DNA from: Halobacillus litoralis | Lineage (GTDB): Bacteria; Bacillota; Bacilli; Bacillales; Halobacillaceae | Length of the DNA: 64,000 nucleotides | Direction of reading: 5' to 3' | Assembly: GCF_020524025.1 (NCBI RefSeq) | Contig: NZ_JAIVKN010000001.1 | Span: 186,001 to 250,000, forward strand | Part shown: positions 59,775 to 64,000 of the stretch, piece after piece | Layout of the letters: every line of letters starts with the position of its first letter | How positions within the stretch are numbered: position 1 is the first letter of the stretch | Made by a program: the position numbers and the translations under genes | The notes under the pieces: model-generated | What the model was told of the DNA's origin: nothing | Seen by the model: only the letters and a program-made list of their open reading frames with translations | Databases searched by the model: none

Positions 59775-60075
59775 ATAGGAATAAAGGAATAAAGCTTTGT
59801 ATTCCCAGAGAGCCGGGGTTGCTGGAAGCCCGGAAATACATCTTATTCCGACATCATCCTTGAGTGTCCTTGCTGAACGGTTATCAAGTAGGCAGGACCA
59901 GGTGTCTCACAGCACCTGTTATCAAAAGGAGTTCTTAGAACTCCATAAGGTGAAGCCTTTTGGCTTCATAAATGAGGGTGGTACCGTGGAAGTATAGAGA
60001 GACCTTTTCACCCCTCACTTTCTTATAACACAAACGTGCTATAGGAATCTGAGGAGGAAGAAGGTCTCTTTTTTA
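59775..60075 (+). ncRNA. T-box leader of the ilvB operon, probable isoleucine specifier
   Basis: Stem I has the expected AGAGAGCCGGGGTTGCTGGAAGCCCGG pattern (59800-59832, split). The specifier side ATC-ATCCTTGAG starts at 59853 (ATC = Ile). The T-box proper, GAGGGTGGTACCGTG, is at 59974-59988. The terminator AGAGAGACCTT/AAGGTCTCTTTTTT spans 59996-60074. Uncharged tRNA-Ile should favour read-through into ilvB-ilvN-ilvC-leuA. Confidence 0.92.
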
Positions 60076-60148
60076 TTCGACAAAAGTCAAGTTCTTCAAC
60101 TATAAAAGCTGACGATTACATCCATATCAACACAGGAGGGATGAAAAA

Positions 60149-61864
60149 ATGAAAGCACAGGCAAGTGCGGAAGAAAAAACCGCAGCAAAGACAGGAGCCG
60201 ATCTGCTCGTGGAAGCGTTAATTGGTCAAGGTGTTGACACGTTATTCGGATATCCAGGAGGAGCGGTTCTGCCGATTTATGACGCGATCTATAGAGCGGA
60301 GGGAAGTTTTGATCACGTTCTTCCAAGACATGAACAAGGAGCTATTCACGCCGCTGAAGGATATGCACGTGTTTCCGGCCGCGCGGGTGTTGTAATCGGA
60401 ACCTCGGGTCCAGGGGCAACAAATTTAGTTACTGGAATTGCTGATGCGATGATGGATTCTATTCCGCTTGTCATCTTTACAGGGCAGGTTGCCAAAGGGG
60501 TCATCGGTACAGATGCTTTTCAGGAATCTGACATCATGGGAATTACGACACCAATAACTAAACATAATTATCAGGTTCAGCAGATCGAAGACTTACCGAG
60601 AGTCGTAAAGGAAGCTTTTCATATCGCGACTACCGGTCGTCCTGGTCCTGTCGTTGTTGATATTCCAAAAGATATCAGTTCAACAGCCTGTCTTGAGGAT
60701 GTAAGTGATGAATTTCACCTCCCGGGCTATCAGCCTAATCTGAAACCGAACCCGCTTCAGATTAATAAACTGCATGAAGCTCTTGTAGAGGCAAAAAAAC
60801 CAGTCGTACTTGCCGGTTCAGGTGTCATTCACGCAGGGGCATCTGAAGAATTAAGAACTTTTATCAGGAATTATCAGCTCCCTGTGACAACAACCCTTCT
60901 TGGACTTGGCAGTTATCCCGGAAGTGATCCTTTGTCACTTGGAATGGCAGGCATGCACGGAACATATTCAGCAAACATGGCTTTGTATGAGTGTGATTTG
61001 CTGATCAACATCGGTTCAAGATTTGACGATCGATTAACAGGAAATCTGAAATACTTTGCTCCAAATGCAACGATTGCTCATGTGGATATTGATCCAGCTG
61101 AGATCGGAAAGAATCTTCCAACTCAAATTCCTATCGTTTCTGATGCGAAGGCAGCTTTAAGCTCTTTAAACAGCAAGCCTGTGAAAGGTCTCGATCATAA
61201 AGGCTGGATGGACAGTATTGAAAAAAACAAGTTGGATTATCCGCTGTGGCATGAACAGTCGGAAGGGGAAATCGCTCCCCAATGGCTGCTGCAAAAGGTT
61301 TATGAATACACCGAAGGCAAAGCAGTTGTAACTACAGACGTAGGTCAGCATCAAATGTGGGCTGCGCAATATTATCATTTCGATGAACCGAATCGATGGG
61401 TAACATCCGGCGGATTAGGGACCATGGGGTACGGGTTCCCGGCGGCAATCGGAGCGCAGCTGGCAGACAGGGACTCCACCTGCGTCGCCGTTGTTGGTGA
61501 TGGTGGTTTTCAAATGACACTCCAGGAACTTTCCGTATTGCAGGAAAGACGACTTCCGGTGAAGGTGTTAATTGTAAACAATCAATCACTGGGAATGGTG
61601 AGACAGTGGCAGGAAAAGTTCTATAGTGAACGGTATTCCCAGTCGATCATCGATACTCAGCCTGATTTTGTGAAGCTGGCAGAAAGCTACCAAATACCGG
61701 GATATAAGATCGAGACTCAGGAACAATTGTTGGAAATGCTGCCGCAAGTGCTTACGGATGATCAACCGGCAGTGATCGACTGTCGTGTCCTTAAGAAAGA
61801 AAATGTCTATCCAATGATTGCACCTGGAAAAGGACTACACGAGATGATTGGGGTGAAACGATGA
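60149..61864 (+). CDS. ilvB: Acetolactate synthase, large subunit
   Basis: ThDP-dependent synthesis of 2-acetolactate or 2-aceto-2-hydroxybutyrate, the first common step of branched-chain amino-acid synthesis. The 571-residue protein has the ThDP glutamate E62 in [12 protein letters not shown], the central FAD-linked region (about 195-340) and the diphosphate site VVGDGGFQM with its later NN near 460-485. The start follows AGGAGGGATG. It is the first gene after the T-box and overlaps ilvN by 4 bases. Confidence 0.97.
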   Translation: MKAQASAEEKTAAKTGADLLVEALIGQGVDTLFGYPGGAVLPIYDAIYRAEGSFDHVLPRHEQGAIHAAEGYARVSGRAGVVIGTSGPGATNLVTGIADAMMDSIPLVIFTGQVAKGVIGTDAFQESDIMGITTPITKHNYQVQQIEDLPRVVKEAFHIATTGRPGPVVVDIPKDISSTACLEDVSDEFHLPGYQPNLKPNPLQINKLHEALVEAKKPVVLAGSGVIHAGASEELRTFIRNYQLPVTTTLLGLGSYPGSDPLSLGMAGMHGTYSANMALYECDLLINIGSRFDDRLTGNLKYFAPNATIAHVDIDPAEIGKNLPTQIPIVSDAKAALSSLNSKPVKGLDHKGWMDSIEKNKLDYPLWHEQSEGEIAPQWLLQKVYEYTEGKAVVTTDVGQHQMWAAQYYHFDEPNRWVTSGGLGTMGYGFPAAIGAQLADRDSTCVAVVGDGGFQMTLQELSVLQERRLPVKVLIVNNQSLGMVRQWQEKFYSERYSQSIIDTQPDFVKLAESYQIPGYKIETQEQLLEMLPQVLTDDQPAVIDCRVLKKENVYPMIAPGKGLHEMIGVKR

Positions 61865-62382
61865 AGCGAATTGTCACAGCGATCGTTCATAATCGCAGCG
61901 GCGTCCTCAACCGGGTGACCGGTTTACTCGCAAAAAGGCAGTTTAATATTGAGAGCATCTCGGTCGGGCGAACAGAGACCGAGGGAGTTTCTAAGATGAC
62001 GTTCGTTGTGGATGTTGAAGATGATCGAAAATTAGAGCAGTTGACGAAGCAGTTAAACAAGCAGATTGATGTTCTAAAAGTATCTGACATTACTGATAAG
62101 GCGATTGTTGCCAGGGAACTTGCGATGGTTAAGGTGATCAGCAACCCTCAAATCCGCAGCGAGATTCAAGGTATCATTGAGCCTTTCCGGGCAGCAATCA
62201 TTGATGTCAGTAAAGAAAGTGTCACGGTGCAGGTGACTGGAAAATCCGATAAAGTCGATGCGCTCATCGATCTTTTAAGGCCATATGGCATTAAAGAACT
62301 TGCCCGCACGGGTCTGACAGCGTTCACCCGTGGTCATCAACCACAAGTGGCAGAATTTAAATCATACTCTCTACTAAAATAA
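61861..62382 (+). CDS. ilvN: Acetolactate synthase, regulatory subunit
   Basis: A 173-residue regulatory subunit that activates IlvB and mediates valine feedback. The N-terminal ACT domain (about 2-75, [20 protein letters not shown]) is followed by the ALS_ss_C domain (about 85-160). It starts at the ATGA overlap with the ilvB stop, so the subunits are probably translationally coupled. ilvC follows after 23 bases. Confidence 0.96.
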   Translation: MKRIVTAIVHNRSGVLNRVTGLLAKRQFNIESISVGRTETEGVSKMTFVVDVEDDRKLEQLTKQLNKQIDVLKVSDITDKAIVARELAMVKVISNPQIRSEIQGIIEPFRAAIIDVSKESVTVQVTGKSDKVDALIDLLRPYGIKELARTGLTAFTRGHQPQVAEFKSYSLLK

Positions 62383-62405
62383 CTTTTTGAAAGGATGGAT
62401 GAAAC

Positions 62406-63437
62406 ATGGCACACGTATACTATCACAATGATATTCAAGATGAGGTACTAAAAAATAAGAAGGTAGCTGTCGTAGGTTACGGTTCCCAGGGTCATGCTCA
62501 CGCACGAAACTTGAAAGAGAGCGGTCATAACGTTGTTGTTGGTCTTCGTAAAGGAAAATCATGGGATCAAGCGGAAGAGGATGGTCTGGAAGTGAAACTC
62601 GTAGCGGATGCTGTAGCAGATGCTGATGTCGTCATGGTTCTTCTTCCGGATGAATACCAGCCGAAAGTGTACGAAGAGCATATCAAACCAAACTTAAAAT
62701 CAGGTGCAGCCCTTGCTTTTGCACACGGGTTTAACGTTCATTTCAACCAAGTAGTTCCTCCATCTGATGTGGATGTATTCCTTGTTGCACCTAAAGGCCC
62801 GGGACATCTTGTCCGCCGCACATTTGAAGAGGGTGCAGGAGTACCGGCACTTATTGGCGTCGAGCAGGATGTATCAGGGGAAGCGAAAGAAATCGCTCTT
62901 GCTTATGCGAAAGGAATCGGCGGCGGTCGTGCAGGTGTTCTGGAAACGTCCTTCCAGGAAGAAACAGAAACGGACTTGTTCGGTGAGCAGGCTGTTCTGT
63001 GTGGCGGACTTACAAGTCTTGTAAAAGCAGGATTTGAAACGTTGACAGAAGCCGGCTACCAACCAGAGGTTGCCTACTTTGAATGTATGCACGAGCTGAA
63101 GCTGATCGTTGACTTGATGTATGAAGGCGGCCTTGAAGGCATGCGTTATTCCATCTCCGATACAGCACAGTGGGGAGACTTCGTTTCCGGTCCACGCGTT
63201 GTGGATGAAGGAACAAAAGCCCGCATGAAAGATGTACTCACTGATATCCAGACAGGTAAATTCGCTAAAGGCTGGATCCTTGAAAACCAGGTGAACCGTC
63301 CTGAATTCAATGCCATCAATAACCGTGAGAATAATCATCAAATCGAGAAGGTGGGTAGAGAGCTTCGTGAATTAATGCCGTTCGTTAAGAAGTCCCAATC
63401 CAAAGAAAAGGATGTGGTATCACATGGCTCACGTTAA
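62406..63437 (+). CDS. ilvC: Ketol-acid reductoisomerase
   Basis: NADPH- and Mg-dependent isomeroreduction of acetolactate. A class I enzyme of 343 residues, with the cofactor loop [17 protein letters not shown] (24-40) and metal ligands D190 and E194 in DLFGEQ and later E226/E230 in FECMHEL. The serine-containing loop after GLRKGKSW favours NADPH. The start follows AAAGGATGG. The last 14 bases overlap the start of leuA. Confidence 0.97.
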   Translation: MAHVYYHNDIQDEVLKNKKVAVVGYGSQGHAHARNLKESGHNVVVGLRKGKSWDQAEEDGLEVKLVADAVADADVVMVLLPDEYQPKVYEEHIKPNLKSGAALAFAHGFNVHFNQVVPPSDVDVFLVAPKGPGHLVRRTFEEGAGVPALIGVEQDVSGEAKEIALAYAKGIGGGRAGVLETSFQEETETDLFGEQAVLCGGLTSLVKAGFETLTEAGYQPEVAYFECMHELKLIVDLMYEGGLEGMRYSISDTAQWGDFVSGPRVVDEGTKARMKDVLTDIQTGKFAKGWILENQVNRPEFNAINNRENNHQIEKVGRELRELMPFVKKSQSKEKDVVSHGSR

Positions 63438-64000
63438 TGTTTTCGACACAACCCTTAGAGACGGAGAACAGTCCGCTGGCGTCAATTTGAACCGTTTAGA
63501 AAAAGTAGAAATTGCCAAACAGCTGGAACGTTTAGGTGTAGATATTATGGAGGCGGGTTTTCCCGCTTCCTCTCAAGCCGATTTTGAGGCGGTTAAGGAA
63601 ATCGCCGATACCGTCAAAGGTTGTTCGGTGACAGGGTTGGCAAGAGCTAACAAACGTGACATTGATATTGCTTGGGAAGCATTGAAAGGCGGAGCGGAAC
63701 CACGACTGCATGTGTTTATCGCAACTTCTCCGATCCATATGACGCATAAGCTGAAAAAAACACCGGAAGAGGTCACCCAGACAGCCGTTGAGATGGTTTC
63801 TTATGCCAAGGAGAAATTCGCACATGTACAGTTCTCGGCTGAAGATGCCCTGCGTTCAGATCGTGAGTTTCTCGTTCATATTATTGAGAAAGTCATTGAT
63901 GCAGGTGCAAGTGTCATCAACCTTCCAGACACGGTTGGTTATACCACTCCCGATGAAATTGGCCGCCTCTTCCGCTATGTAAGAGAGCATGTACCAAATA
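63424..64000 (+). CDS. leuA: 2-isopropylmalate synthase, N-terminal part (runs off the window)
   Basis: Condenses acetyl-CoA with 2-ketoisovalerate, the first step to leucine. The frame opens at ATG 63424 (AAAGGATGTGG upstream) and stays open to base 64000. The first residues are [20 protein letters not shown], with the metal-binding D and R of the DRE-TIM barrel. [15 protein letters not shown] and [12 protein letters not shown] follow. It overlaps ilvC by 14 bases, in the usual ilvB-ilvN-ilvC-leuA order. The 192 residues seen are all catalytic barrel; the regulatory C-terminus is outside. Confidence 0.95.
   Translation, partial: MAHVNVFDTTLRDGEQSAGVNLNRLEKVEIAKQLERLGVDIMEAGFPASSQADFEAVKEIADTVKGCSVTGLARANKRDIDIAWEALKGGAEPRLHVFIATSPIHMTHKLKKTPEEVTQTAVEMVSYAKEKFAHVQFSAEDALRSDREFLVHIIEKVIDAGASVINLPDTVGYTTPDEIGRLFRYVREHVPN

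Noticed and set aside
1-64000. CRISPR arrays, insertion sequences, prophage or integrative elements
   Set aside because: No regularly spaced repeats, transposase, integrase or phage structural genes were seen. The two tRNA genes have no integrase nearby.

Overview
The window is a chromosomal segment of a spore-forming, low-to-moderate G+C Bacillaceae bacterium. Evidence: the Spx-MecA-CoiA-PepF-YjbH-YjbI-YjbK-RelQ-NadF-YjbO-PrpE order of the Bacillus subtilis yjb region, spore-coat genes (CotO, CotZ), a YjcZ-type tiny membrane protein, S-box and T-box leaders, strong AGGAGG ribosome-binding sites and frequent GTG/TTG starts. Several acidic proteins and a betaine-type homocysteine methyltransferase would suit a halotolerant lineage such as Halobacillus or Virgibacillus, but the genus cannot be fixed from the sequence alone.

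Layout. 1-14.7 kb: stress and competence regulation (spx and its ClpXP adaptor spxH, mecA, coiA, pepF), a haem globin, a CYTH protein, the small alarmone synthetase relQ with nadF and a pseudouridine synthase, prpE, then mgtE with a CPA2 antiporter. 14.7-23 kb: a structured intergenic element where B. subtilis has ten-thi, fabI with a FapR-like operator, an EAL phosphodiesterase, the cotO/cotZ spore cluster with divergent sigma-K-type promoters, and the yjcF-yjcG-yjcH operon. 23.2-26.6 kb: two identical tRNA-Val(GAC) transcription units flanking a SAM-riboswitch-controlled homocysteine methyltransferase and a DUF2254 membrane protein. 28.6-42 kb: a complete reductive pyrimidine catabolic cluster. 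Dihydropyrimidine dehydrogenase (two subunits), dihydropyrimidinase and beta-ureidopropionase convert uracil/thymine to beta-amino acids. A class III aminotransferase, alanine dehydrogenase and MmsA then yield acyl-CoA, pyruvate and ammonia. An NCS1 permease and a PucR-type regulator complete the set. 42-58.3 kb: an accessory-looking mixture: UppP/DedA membrane genes, a sortase-type Excalibur protein, RlmN, an M50-like peptidase, a TetR-MDR pair, a secreted LTD-phospholipase-D-like protein, a truncated thermonuclease, a 7Fe-type ferredoxin, and an ECF S-component overlapping a chemoreceptor-like gene. 58.6-64 kb: branched-chain amino-acid synthesis, ilvE with its own leader terminator, then a T-box leader and ilvB-ilvN-ilvC-leuA (leuA runs off the end).

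No CRISPR array, insertion sequence, rRNA or prophage was seen. The least explained items are a candidate three-way-junction leader RNA upstream of the RibU-like gene, a leader with an intrinsic terminator before ilvE, a 30-residue cationic hydrophobic peptide gene, and shared promoter motifs in the pyrimidine cluster. All function assignments are from motif recognition by eye; no search or folding program was run.
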